Under the pieces are notes generated by a model. That model did not search any database and was not told the DNA's origin. It saw only the letters and a program-made list of their open reading frames with translations. The position numbers were made by a program, and so were the translations under genes. From positions 1 to 12,894 of the forward strand of contig DGRU01000108.1 in assembly GCA_002390025.1 (NCBI GenBank): DNA of 12,894 bases, read 5' to 3'. This DNA is from Lachnospiraceae bacterium UBA4380. GTDB lineage: Bacteria; Bacillota; Clostridia; Lachnospirales; Lachnospiraceae. Shown one piece after another: positions 1 through 5,717 of this stretch; position 1 is the first letter of the stretch; each line of letters starts with the position of its first letter.

Positions 1-1342
1 CACCCATGGTTATCACCAGATCATTGTTTCGGCAATTTGACAGGAGATAATTTTCGATTTCCGAAAATGAAGGGAAGTAGAGGCAGTCATGCCCCAGCTT
101 CCGGATCTCCTCCTGGAGGGTCTGTGAACTGATCCCCAGGGTGTCCGTCTCTCTGGCGGCGTAGATGTCCGCAAGGATGACAATGTCGGCCAGAGAGAGA
201 GCCTGCGCGAATCCGTCCAGCAGAGACTTTGTCCTGGAGTAGGTGTGCGGCTGGAAAACGCAGACGACGCGGTCATGAGGGCAGGTCTTTGCCGCCCGCA
301 GTGTCGCCTCGATCTCGGTGGGATGATGTGCGTAGTCATCTATAATGGTGAAGCCGTTTTTTACCCCTATGAACTGGAAGCGGCGGTCCGTGCCGGTAAA
401 GGCGTGCAGACCCTTTGTGCAGGCTTCGCGGGAGATGCCCAGCCTGTCTGCGGCCGCTATGGCGGCGAGTGCATTGCCTACGTTGTGCAGACCGGGGACG
501 CGCAGGGAGATCCTGGTGCTGCCGCCGCAGGCAGCGGGACCGTGCAGGGTGAACGAGGGGTGTCCCCACTCATCGAAGCTGATGTCGGAAGGATAATAAT
601 CGGCGCCCTCTTCCAGGGAGAAGGTCACGACCCTGCAGGGGAGATCACGGGCGATTTCCTCCCAGTCGTCGATTCCTGCGTTGATGATCAGTTCGCCGTC
701 CGCGGGAATCAGCTGCGCAAAGCGGCGGAAGGAATGACGGATATCTTCCAGATCCTTGAAGAAATCCAGATGGTCTTCTTCTATATTTAAGATAATGCCG
801 ATCCCGGGGAACATATGCAGAAAGCTGTTGGTATATTCGCAGGCCTCGGCGACAAAACAGCTGCTTTTGCCAATGCGGACATTGCCGCCGATATCCTGGA
901 GGACACCGCCGATGGAAAGGGTGGGGTCGGCATCCGCCGCGAGCAGAATCTCGGAGAGCATGGAGGTTGTTGTAGTCTTGCCGTGGGTGCCGCTGACCGC
1001 TACGGGATTGCGGTAATTTTTCATCAGCTGGCCCAGGAGCTCCGCCCTGTTCAGGGAAGGGATGCCTTTCTGCTGAACAGCGATATATTCGGGGTTGTCG
1101 GGATGGATGGCTGCCGTAAAGACCGCCAGGTCGATGTCGTCGGTGATGTTTTCGGCGCGCTGTCCGATGAACACTCTGATGCCGGACTCCTCAAGTTCCT
1201 TTGTGATCGCGGACTCGCTTCTGTCCGAACCGGATACGGTAAATCCCTCACTGGCGAGGATCTGTGCCAGACCGCTCATGGAAATGCCTCCGATTCCGAC
1301 GAAATAGACGTGGACGGGATGATTGAAATCTATCTGATACAT
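1..1342 (-). CDS. murC: UDP-N-acetylmuramate--L-alanine ligase, 3' end cut by window edge
   Basis: Cytoplasmic ATP-dependent Mur ligase that joins L-alanine to UDP-N-acetylmuramic acid, the first amino-acid addition in peptidoglycan precursor synthesis. The reverse strand gives 447 uninterrupted codons up to the window edge. An N-terminal Rossmann-type UDP-binding motif GIGGISMSGLA lies at residues 16-26. The ATP-binding P-loop SGTHGKTTTTS is at 117-127. The Mur-ligase signature DDYAHHPTE is at about 335-343, followed by FQPHTYSR. The last visible residues, VITMG, match the usual VxTxGAGD motif near the C-terminus, so probably only some 10-20 residues are missing. The start ATG at 1342 is preceded by AAAGGAG (1354-1360, reverse strand), about ten bases upstream. 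It is transcribed divergently from glgC. MurD, MurE and MurF are related, but the HHPTE context and first-domain motif fit MurC. Identity is seen in sequence; the missing tail is inferred. Confidence 0.96.
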   Translation of the reverse strand, partial: MYQIDFNHPVHVYFVGIGGISMSGLAQILASEGFTVSGSDRSESAITKELEESGIRVFIGQRAENITDDIDLAVFTAAIHPDNPEYIAVQQKGIPSLNRAELLGQLMKNYRNPVAVSGTHGKTTTTSMLSEILLAADADPTLSIGGVLQDIGGNVRIGKSSCFVAEACEYTNSFLHMFPGIGIILNIEEDHLDFFKDLEDIRHSFRRFAQLIPADGELIINAGIDDWEEIARDLPCRVVTFSLEEGADYYPSDISFDEWGHPSFTLHGPAACGGSTRISLRVPGLHNVGNALAAIAAADRLGISREACTKGLHAFTGTDRRFQFIGVKNGFTIIDDYAHHPTEIEATLRAAKTCPHDRVVCVFQPHTYSRTKSLLDGFAQALSLADIVILADIYAARETDTLGISSQTLQEEIRKLGHDCLYFPSFSEIENYLLSNCRNNDLVITMG

Positions 1343-1372
1343 TGTGTACTGATCTCCTTTAATGTCAGAACA

Positions 1373-1389
1373 GCTGCCCGGAGGGCAGC
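1373..1389 (-). other. hairpin in murC leader
   Basis: A perfect 7-bp inverted repeat, GCTGCCC/GGGCAGC with a 3-base loop, lies on the transcribed (minus) strand about 12 bases upstream of the murC Shine-Dalgarno. No T-run follows it, so it is not a terminator. It could stabilise the mRNA or affect ribosome access. The structure is visible; any function is inferred. Confidence 0.4.
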
Positions 1390-1504
1390 GGAAATATAGG
1401 AAATATATATGTATGACGGATGCAAAACCGTCTTACCGGCTTTACAGTAATTTACACCACAAGGGGACGTTTCGCAAGTGGCGGAATAATGAACGAATAT
1501 ATGG

Positions 1505-1533
1505 ATTATATTACGGAAAAGCGCAGACGAAAT
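1505..1533 (-). promoter_or_regulatory. possible murC promoter
   Basis: On the minus strand a perfect TATAAT (1505-1510) lies 17 bases downstream of a poor -35 (ATTTCG, 1528-1533), with no TGn extension. It would start transcription near 1498 and leave a leader of about 155 bases before murC. The minus-strand terminator at 1538-1566 lies immediately upstream, which would insulate this promoter. The -10 is good but the -35 is weak, so the call is tentative. Confidence 0.27.
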
Positions 1534-1537
1534 ACAG

Positions 1538-1566
1538 AAAAAAAACGGGGCCGGGCGGGGCGGCCC
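1538..1566 (-). terminator. minus-strand intrinsic terminator with no gene in front of it
   Basis: Read on the minus strand, the stem GGGCCG (1566-1561), loop CCCCGCC and CGGCCC (1553-1548) are followed two bases later by eight consecutive T (1545-1538). On the plus strand the A-run precedes the hairpin, so it can only work leftward. The nearest upstream (rightward) sequence has no recognisable minus-strand gene; glgC runs the other way. It therefore ends an unannotated short transcript, blocks antisense read-through, or attenuates a long murC leader. Confidence 0.7.
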
Positions 1567-1778
1567 GGGTGCATTTCCATATTTAATAGTAAGAATATAC
1601 AAACATGTGAAAGAGGGGCAGTCCGTGGGAATGAAATGTCGGAAACCCTTTTAAAACAAGCCCCGCAGCAGTTTGTCCTGAAGCCGGAAGGGGATAATAA
1701 AAGATTTGATTCTGAAAGATGTTTATACAAAAGCAGCTATATGAACAACAAAGCCTAGTTTCTTTTCCCTTCACTCTG

Positions 1779-1787
1779 TGTTATAAT
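1779..1787 (+). promoter_or_regulatory. extended -10 promoter, upstream of glgC (distal)
   Basis: TG-T-TATAAT is a perfect extended -10 element with a consensus hexamer at 1782-1787. The -35 position (around 1759-1764, TTTCTT) is poor, as is usual for extended -10 promoters. The predicted start is near 1794, about 140 bases before the glgC ATG. Confidence 0.5.
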
Positions 1788-1814
1788 TCTAAACGCGAAT
1801 ACATTAACGTTATT

Positions 1815-1843
1815 TTGTCAATATGTTCGCAATATGGTATACT
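1815..1843 (+). promoter_or_regulatory. sigma-A promoter of glgC (proximal)
   Basis: TTGTCA (1815-1820) and TATACT (1838-1843) are separated by 17 bases, and a TGg extension (1835-1837) precedes the -10. Each hexamer differs from consensus at one position. The predicted start is near 1850, giving a leader of about 85 bases to glgC. This is one of the best promoter matches in the window. Confidence 0.75.
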
Positions 1844-1847
1844 TATC

Positions 1848-1872
1848 TGCCGCGTCCCCAAAGGACACGGCA
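1848..1872 (+). other. 5'-end stem-loop of glgC leader
   Basis: TGCCGCGTCC (1848-1857) pairs with GGACACGGCA (1863-1872) with one C/A mismatch around a 5-base loop (CCAAA). It falls on or just at the predicted transcription start of the proximal glgC promoter. No T-run follows, so it is not a terminator. A hairpin at the extreme 5' end often protects mRNA from 5'-end-dependent decay; that role is inferred here. Confidence 0.5.
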
Positions 1873-1933
1873 AAATTCTGAAAATTATCAGTCTTGGTCC
1901 GCATCAGACGGGCTAACGGGAGGAAAAATTAAG

Positions 1934-3205
1934 ATGATAGTAAAGAAGGAAATGATAGCCATGCTCCTGGCAGGAGGACAGGGCAGCCGACTCGGTATTC
2001 TTACTTCGGATGTGGCAAAGCCCGCCGTTTCCTTTGGCGGCAAGTACAGGATCATAGATTTCCCGCTCAGCAACTGTATTAATTCCGGAATAGATACAGT
2101 GGGAGTTCTTACGCAGTACATGCCTCTTCGTCTTAATTCGCACGTGGGTATAGGTATCCCGTGGGATCTGGATAAAAATCTGGGCGGCGTGAGCGTGCTT
2201 TCGCCCTATGAGAAAATTCAGAATACAGAGTGGTATACAGGAACTGCAAACGCGATTTATCAGAACATGGCTTACATGGAAAGCTATAACCCGGAATATG
2301 TTCTGATTCTGTCCGGCGATCACATCTATAAGATGGATTATGAGGCCATGCTCGAATCACACAAAGAGAACGGCGCAGCAGTAACTATTGCGGTTATGCC
2401 GGTCTCTCTGGAGGAAGCGAGCCGCTTCGGCATTATGATCACGGATGCAGACGGAAGGATCACGGACTTTGAGGAGAAGCCTGCTCATCCTCGCAGTACA
2501 CTGGCGTCCATGGGAATTTATATCTTTAACTGGAGTACGCTCAAAGAGGCACTGCTCGCAAACAGGGATCAGCCGGGAATGGATTTCGGCAAACATATTA
2601 TCCCCTACTGCAGGGAGAACGGAGCTCCTCTCTACGCGTATGAATTTAATGGTTATTGGAAAGATGTCGGCACCCTGACCTCCTACTGGGAAGCCAATAT
2701 GGAACTGATCGACATTGTTCCCGAGTTCAACCTGTACGAAGAGTACTGGAAGATCTATACCAAGAGCACATCGATCACACCGCAGTTTTTCGGCCCTGAA
2801 AGCGCTATTGAGAGGACGATTGCAGGAGAGGGTACGGAAATCTACGGAAAAGTCTACAGTTCAGTGATCGGATGTGATGTAACTATCGGAAAGGGAAGCG
2901 TTGTCCGCAATTCCATCATTATGAACGGAGCGGTGATCGGTGAAGGATGCGTCCTGGATAAGGTCATCTGCGCAGAGAATTCGGTGATCGGAAACGGAAC
3001 TGTTCTTGGAGAGGGTGAGGACATTCCGAACGATACAAGGCCGGATATTTACTGCGCGGGACTTGTCACTGTGGGGGAGAATACAGTGATTCCGGAAGGC
3101 GTCCACATCGGTAAAAATGTTATGATTTCCGGACATACGACGGAAGCGGACTATCCCGGCGGATGGCTTGCCAGCGGCAGTACACTGCAGGTTGCGGCAC
3201 AGTAA
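1934..3205 (+). CDS. glgC: glucose-1-phosphate adenylyltransferase (ADP-glucose pyrophosphorylase)
   Basis: Makes ADP-glucose and pyrophosphate from ATP and glucose-1-phosphate, the committed step of bacterial glycogen synthesis. The 423-residue product has the nucleotidyltransferase P-loop LAGGQGSRL (residues 12-20) with KP at 29-30. It continues with PLSNCINSG, the GTANAIYQN motif (103-111), GDHIYKMDY (128-136), and FEEKP (179-183), whose lysine is the family's glucose-1-phosphate ligand. NGYWKDVGT follows. The C-terminal third has isoleucine/valine-rich hexapeptide periodicity (IGKGSVV, VIGEGCV, VIGNGTV), the left-handed beta-helix typical of the family. I chose ATG 1934 because GGGAGG (1918-1923) sits ten bases upstream; a longer in-frame start at 1823 lies inside the proximal promoter. 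glgD follows 73 bases later. Length and all signature motifs are normal for a catalytic subunit. Confidence 0.96.
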   Translation: MIVKKEMIAMLLAGGQGSRLGILTSDVAKPAVSFGGKYRIIDFPLSNCINSGIDTVGVLTQYMPLRLNSHVGIGIPWDLDKNLGGVSVLSPYEKIQNTEWYTGTANAIYQNMAYMESYNPEYVLILSGDHIYKMDYEAMLESHKENGAAVTIAVMPVSLEEASRFGIMITDADGRITDFEEKPAHPRSTLASMGIYIFNWSTLKEALLANRDQPGMDFGKHIIPYCRENGAPLYAYEFNGYWKDVGTLTSYWEANMELIDIVPEFNLYEEYWKIYTKSTSITPQFFGPESAIERTIAGEGTEIYGKVYSSVIGCDVTIGKGSVVRNSIIMNGAVIGEGCVLDKVICAENSVIGNGTVLGEGEDIPNDTRPDIYCAGLVTVGENTVIPEGVHIGKNVMISGHTTEADYPGGWLASGSTLQVAAQ

Positions 3206-3278
3206 CCGCAACACAGGATCCTCCGAGACCTAGCAACAGGGTAAGACACGAAGAAGCCTCAGAAAAGGAGGTCGAGGC

Positions 3279-4397
3279 ATGAGAGCAATAGGCATCATAC
3301 TGGCAGGCGGAAACAGTAAACGATTAAAAGAGTTGTCAAAAAGAAGGGCAGTCTGTGCCATGCCGGTGGCAGGAAGCTACCGCAGCATTGACTTTGCGCT
3401 CAGCAATATGGAATTTTCCCGCATCCAGAAGGTTGCGGTACTTGCGCAATACAACTCAAGAAGCCTCAACGAGCATCTGTCATCTTCAAAATGGTGGAAC
3501 TTCGGACGAAAGCAGGGAGGGCTGTTTTTGTTCACCCCCTCTTTTGCGGATGCGGAGAGCAACTGGTACCGCGGAACGGCAGACGCGATCGCACAGAACA
3601 TTCATTTCCTGAAGACATCGCATGAGCCCTATGTAGTCATCACATCGGGCGACTGTGTCTACAAGATGGACTACAACGATGTTCTGACCTATCACGTCGA
3701 CAAGAGGGCGGATATAACGGTCGTAGTCAAGGAAATGCCGCAGGATTTTAATGTGGAACGATACGGAATCGTCCGTATGGACGAGGACAACCGGATCCAG
3801 GATTTCGTTGAGAAACCCGTGGTGGCGCAGTACAGCACGATTTCGTGCGGTATCTATGTCATCCGCAGGAGGCTCCTGATCGAGCTTCTTGAAAAGAGTA
3901 TGGAAGAAAACCGCTATGACTTCGTACAGGACGTTCTGATCCGGTACAGAGGCCTGAAACGGATTTACGGATACCGTATGGAAGATTACTGGAGCAATAT
4001 TGCCTCAGTAGAAGATTATTACCGTACCAATATGGATTTTCTCAAAGCACCGATCAGGGATTACTTTTTCAGACAGTACCCTGAGATTCACTCGCGTGCT
4101 GCGGATTTGCCCCCGGCAAAATATAATGTTGGCGTGAATATCAAAAACAGTCTTCTTTCAAGCGGCTGCATCGTCAACGGTACGGTAGAGAATTCCATAC
4201 TGTTCCATCAGGTTTATGTGGGCAATAACTGCGTAATTAGGAATTCTTTAATTTTGAATGATGTGTACATCGGAGACAATACAATTATCGAAAACTGCAT
4301 CGTGGAAAGCGGCGACACCATTCAGGCTAATTCCTGTTACAGAGGAGAAAATGGTATAAAGATCGTTATTGAAAAAGGCGAACGTTATACCATTTAG
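3279..4397 (+). CDS. glgD: GlgD, GlgC-like regulatory/partner subunit of ADP-glucose pyrophosphorylase
   Basis: A 372-residue paralogue of the preceding GlgC. In Firmicutes GlgD is known to assemble with GlgC and alter its activity. The nucleotidyltransferase fold is evident: [13 protein letters not shown] (residues 8-20), [18 protein letters not shown] (99-107), GDCVYKMDY (124-132) and FVEKP (176-180), then a beta-helix C-terminus. Compared with GlgC the P-loop has lost the GxGS/TRL arrangement (NSKRL instead), and the conserved KP segment is altered (RRAVCAMP). This fits a subunit with little or no catalysis. The start ATG has AGGAGG (3266-3271) seven bases upstream, and no terminator separates it from glgC. 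An active divergent enzyme cannot be excluded from sequence alone. It was probably derived by duplication of glgC. Confidence 0.93.
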   Translation: MRAIGIILAGGNSKRLKELSKRRAVCAMPVAGSYRSIDFALSNMEFSRIQKVAVLAQYNSRSLNEHLSSSKWWNFGRKQGGLFLFTPSFADAESNWYRGTADAIAQNIHFLKTSHEPYVVITSGDCVYKMDYNDVLTYHVDKRADITVVVKEMPQDFNVERYGIVRMDEDNRIQDFVEKPVVAQYSTISCGIYVIRRRLLIELLEKSMEENRYDFVQDVLIRYRGLKRIYGYRMEDYWSNIASVEDYYRTNMDFLKAPIRDYFFRQYPEIHSRAADLPPAKYNVGVNIKNSLLSSGCIVNGTVENSILFHQVYVGNNCVIRNSLILNDVYIGDNTIIENCIVESGDTIQANSCYRGENGIKIVIEKGERYTI

Positions 4398-4411
4398 AAA
4401 TGGAGAACGCT

Positions 4412-4690
4412 ATGCATGTTACAGACGTTAGAGTGAGAAGAATCGCAAGAGAAGGCAAGATGAGAGCAGTCGTATCCATTACGATTGACAACGTGTTCGT
4501 CGTCCACGATATAAAAGTAATTGAAGGCGAAAAGGGACTTTTTATTGCGATGCCGAGCAAGAAATCGGCAGATGGCGAATACAGGGATATAGCTCATCCG
4601 ATCAATTCTGAGACCAGGAGTATGCTTGAAGAGATTATTCTGAAGAGCTATGAAGAGAGCGCACTCCAGGAGGAGGGCAGCCAGGAGTAA
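4412..4690 (+). CDS. spoVG: septation/sporulation regulator SpoVG
   Basis: Small site-specific nucleic-acid-binding protein. In Bacillus it affects asymmetric septation during sporulation, and in other Firmicutes it affects envelope and virulence genes. The 92-residue product carries the family core almost throughout: [10 protein letters not shown] at the start, [29 protein letters not shown], and [13 protein letters not shown]. It ends in an acidic, glutamate-rich tail, and its length is normal for the family. I chose ATG 4412 over ATG 4400 because GGAG (4402-4405) lies six bases before 4412, because the shorter form matches the usual N-terminus, and because 4400 has no well-placed ribosome site. 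The gene starts 14 bases after the glgD stop, so it is likely co-transcribed with glgC-glgD. Its presence supports a Firmicute but does not prove that the organism makes spores. Confidence 0.95.
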   Translation: MHVTDVRVRRIAREGKMRAVVSITIDNVFVVHDIKVIEGEKGLFIAMPSKKSADGEYRDIAHPINSETRSMLEEIILKSYEESALQEEGSQE

Positions 4691-4917
4691 AGAACTTCCG
4701 CAATGGTTTTTACCCCGCTTTTGTGCCGCGCTGCGGCAGGAATGCAGGATTCTTCACCGTTTTCGCCTCCGCGGAAACGCTTCGAGCGCATGCAGAACAT
4801 GTGCTGCCGCTCCGGTGAGCGGCATGATCTGAAAAGAGTGAATTGGAGCAAAAGGTTCGACAGCATAGCATTTACATCATGCACCATGACAGATTATAAG
4901 AACATGAAATGTATTTC
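4691..4917 (+). other. structured 3' region after spoVG, no gene recognised
   Basis: No coding frame is convincing here. Three hairpins lie close together: TGCCGC/GCGGCA (4724-4738, 3-base loop), GTTTTCG/CGGAAAC with one G-T pair (4759-4778, 6-base loop), and TGCCGCTC/GAGCGGCA (4805-4824, 8 bp, 4-base loop). None is followed by a T-run. Together with the terminator at 4918-4954 they would form a long structured 3' untranslated region for spoVG, or a separate small RNA. This is direct observation of the inverted repeats; the RNA is inferred. Confidence 0.4.
4871..4900 (+). promoter_or_regulatory. possible promoter upstream of pth
   Basis: TTTACA (4871-4876) and TATAAG (4895-4900) are each one mismatch from the sigma-A hexamers and are 18 bases apart. 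The predicted start, near 4907, would place the hairpin at 4918-4954 only about 11 bases into the transcript. That is too early for normal intrinsic termination, so pth-mfd could still be expressed. It could equally be a chance match. Confidence 0.35.
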
Positions 4918-4954
4918 AGAAGGGGGCGTGTTTGAATCGCTCCCTTCTTTCTCT
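4918..4954 (+). terminator. intrinsic terminator after spoVG
   Basis: AGAAGGGGGCG (4918-4928) pairs with CGCTCCCTTCT (4938-4948) in an 11-bp stem containing one G-T wobble, with a 9-base loop, followed by a T-rich run interrupted by C (TTTCTCT). It lies about 230 bases after the spoVG stop and 38 bases before pth. The stem is strong and the tail only moderate. Confidence 0.62.
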
Positions 4955-4991
4955 GAGGTAAAAATACAGGATACAGTTTAAGGAAGACAGC

Positions 4992-5690
4992 ATGGATACA
5001 TTTTTTATCATTGTCGGCCTGGGAAATCCGGGCAGGAAATATGACGGCTCGAGACATAACGCGGGCTTTGACGTGATCGACGAACTCGTGGACCGCTACC
5101 ATTTTGGAGGCCCCGAGCGCTTCGGAAAGTCCATGATCGGGAAGGGCCGCATCGGGGACCGGAAGGTGATCCTGGTCAAGCCCCTGACCTATATGAACCT
5201 GAGCGGCGAAGCGGTTCAGGAGATCGTGCATTTTTACAAAGTAGATCCCAAAGAGGATCTGCTGGTCATTTCGGATGACATTGATCTTGAGACCGGGCGT
5301 CTGCGCATCCGAAAAAAAGGGAGCGCGGGCGGACACAACGGGCTCAAAAACATAGTGCAGCATCTGGGGACAGAGGAGTTTGCCAGGATCCGCGTCGGCG
5401 TCGGCGCCAAGCCCGATCCCGATTATGAACTGGCGGACTATGTGCTCGGCCATTTTTCCGGGGAGGAAAGAAAGGTCATGGATGAAGCTGTGGCAAAGGC
5501 CGCAGAAGCGGCGGCATGTGCGGTCACAGACGGGATCGACCTGGCCATGAACCGCTACAACACACCCAGGAAGAAAAAGAAGAAGGCAGCGAAAGCAAAG
5601 GCAGAAGAGGAAACCGCACAGCCGCAGACGGCGGGCGAGGCACAGGAGCCTGAGGCAGGTACACAGGCACAGGTTCCGGCGCAGGCATAA
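4992..5690 (+). CDS. pth: peptidyl-tRNA hydrolase with a low-complexity C-terminal tail
   Basis: Cleaves the ester bond of peptidyl-tRNAs released prematurely from ribosomes, recycling tRNA in the cytoplasm. The first ~190 of 232 residues are a complete Pth domain: VGLGNPGRKYDGSRHNAGF (residues 8-26) with N11 and the catalytic H22, TYMNLSG (66-72) with N69, SDDIDLETG (94-102) with D95, and GSAGGHNGLKNI (110-121) with N116. These equal the known catalytic and tRNA-binding positions of the family. After residue ~192 comes a tail of about 40 residues that starts with a run of lysines and continues rich in Ala, Glu, Gln and Pro. Most Pth proteins end near 185-200 residues. The start ATG follows AAGGAAG by five bases. 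mfd begins 27 bases after the stop with no terminator between them, implying a pth-mfd operon. Confidence 0.96.
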   Translation: MDTFFIIVGLGNPGRKYDGSRHNAGFDVIDELVDRYHFGGPERFGKSMIGKGRIGDRKVILVKPLTYMNLSGEAVQEIVHFYKVDPKEDLLVISDDIDLETGRLRIRKKGSAGGHNGLKNIVQHLGTEEFARIRVGVGAKPDPDYELADYVLGHFSGEERKVMDEAVAKAAEAAACAVTDGIDLAMNRYNTPRKKKKKAAKAKAEEETAQPQTAGEAQEPEAGTQAQVPAQA

Positions 5691-5717
5691 AGCACCGTCA
5701 GGCGTACCGGAGGAGAA

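Larger units (their letters stand above)
1343..1933. other. divergent intergenic region murC/glgC, no convincing gene
   Basis: This 591-base gap holds control signals rather than a recognisable gene. From left to right: the murC Shine-Dalgarno (1351-1360), a GC-rich hairpin (1373-1389), a short GACGG/CCGTC hairpin (1415-1432), a possible murC -10 (1505-1510), a minus-strand intrinsic terminator (1538-1566), and two plus-strand promoters for glgC (1779-1787 and 1815-1843). A 5' hairpin (1848-1872) and the glgC Shine-Dalgarno (1918-1923) follow. Short open frames exist on both strands (for example 1489-1758 plus and 1583-1774 minus). They lack convincing ribosome binding sites and resemble nothing I recognise. 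The stretch 1570-1778 is AT-rich, and a small RNA on the minus strand is possible there. Confidence 0.6.

Noticed and set aside
245..1399. Plus-strand frames at 245-790 and 815-1399
   Set aside because: They lie antisense to murC, whose reverse-strand reading carries all Mur-ligase motifs; these are shadows.
1538..1740. T-box or other riboswitch controlling murC
   Set aside because: I looked for the T-box AGGGTGGNACCGCG motif and similar conserved blocks before the minus-strand terminator and found none.
1420..1758. Plus-strand open frame of up to 112 codons in the murC/glgC gap (also a sub-frame from 1489)
   Set aside because: No clear Shine-Dalgarno, no recognisable family or domain, and it runs across the minus-strand terminator hairpin. 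It looks like a chance frame.
1583..1774. Minus-strand 63-codon frame ending just before the orphan terminator
   Set aside because: The position is tempting, but it starts with GTG without a ribosome site and the peptide has no recognisable features.
1934..4397. glgC and glgD as a local repeat or assembly duplication
   Set aside because: They are clearly related but differ throughout at protein and DNA level, as expected for the known GlgC/GlgD paralogue pair.
4703..4981. Plus-strand 92-codon frame between spoVG and pth
   Set aside because: It crosses three hairpins and the terminator, lacks a ribosome site and has no recognisable family.
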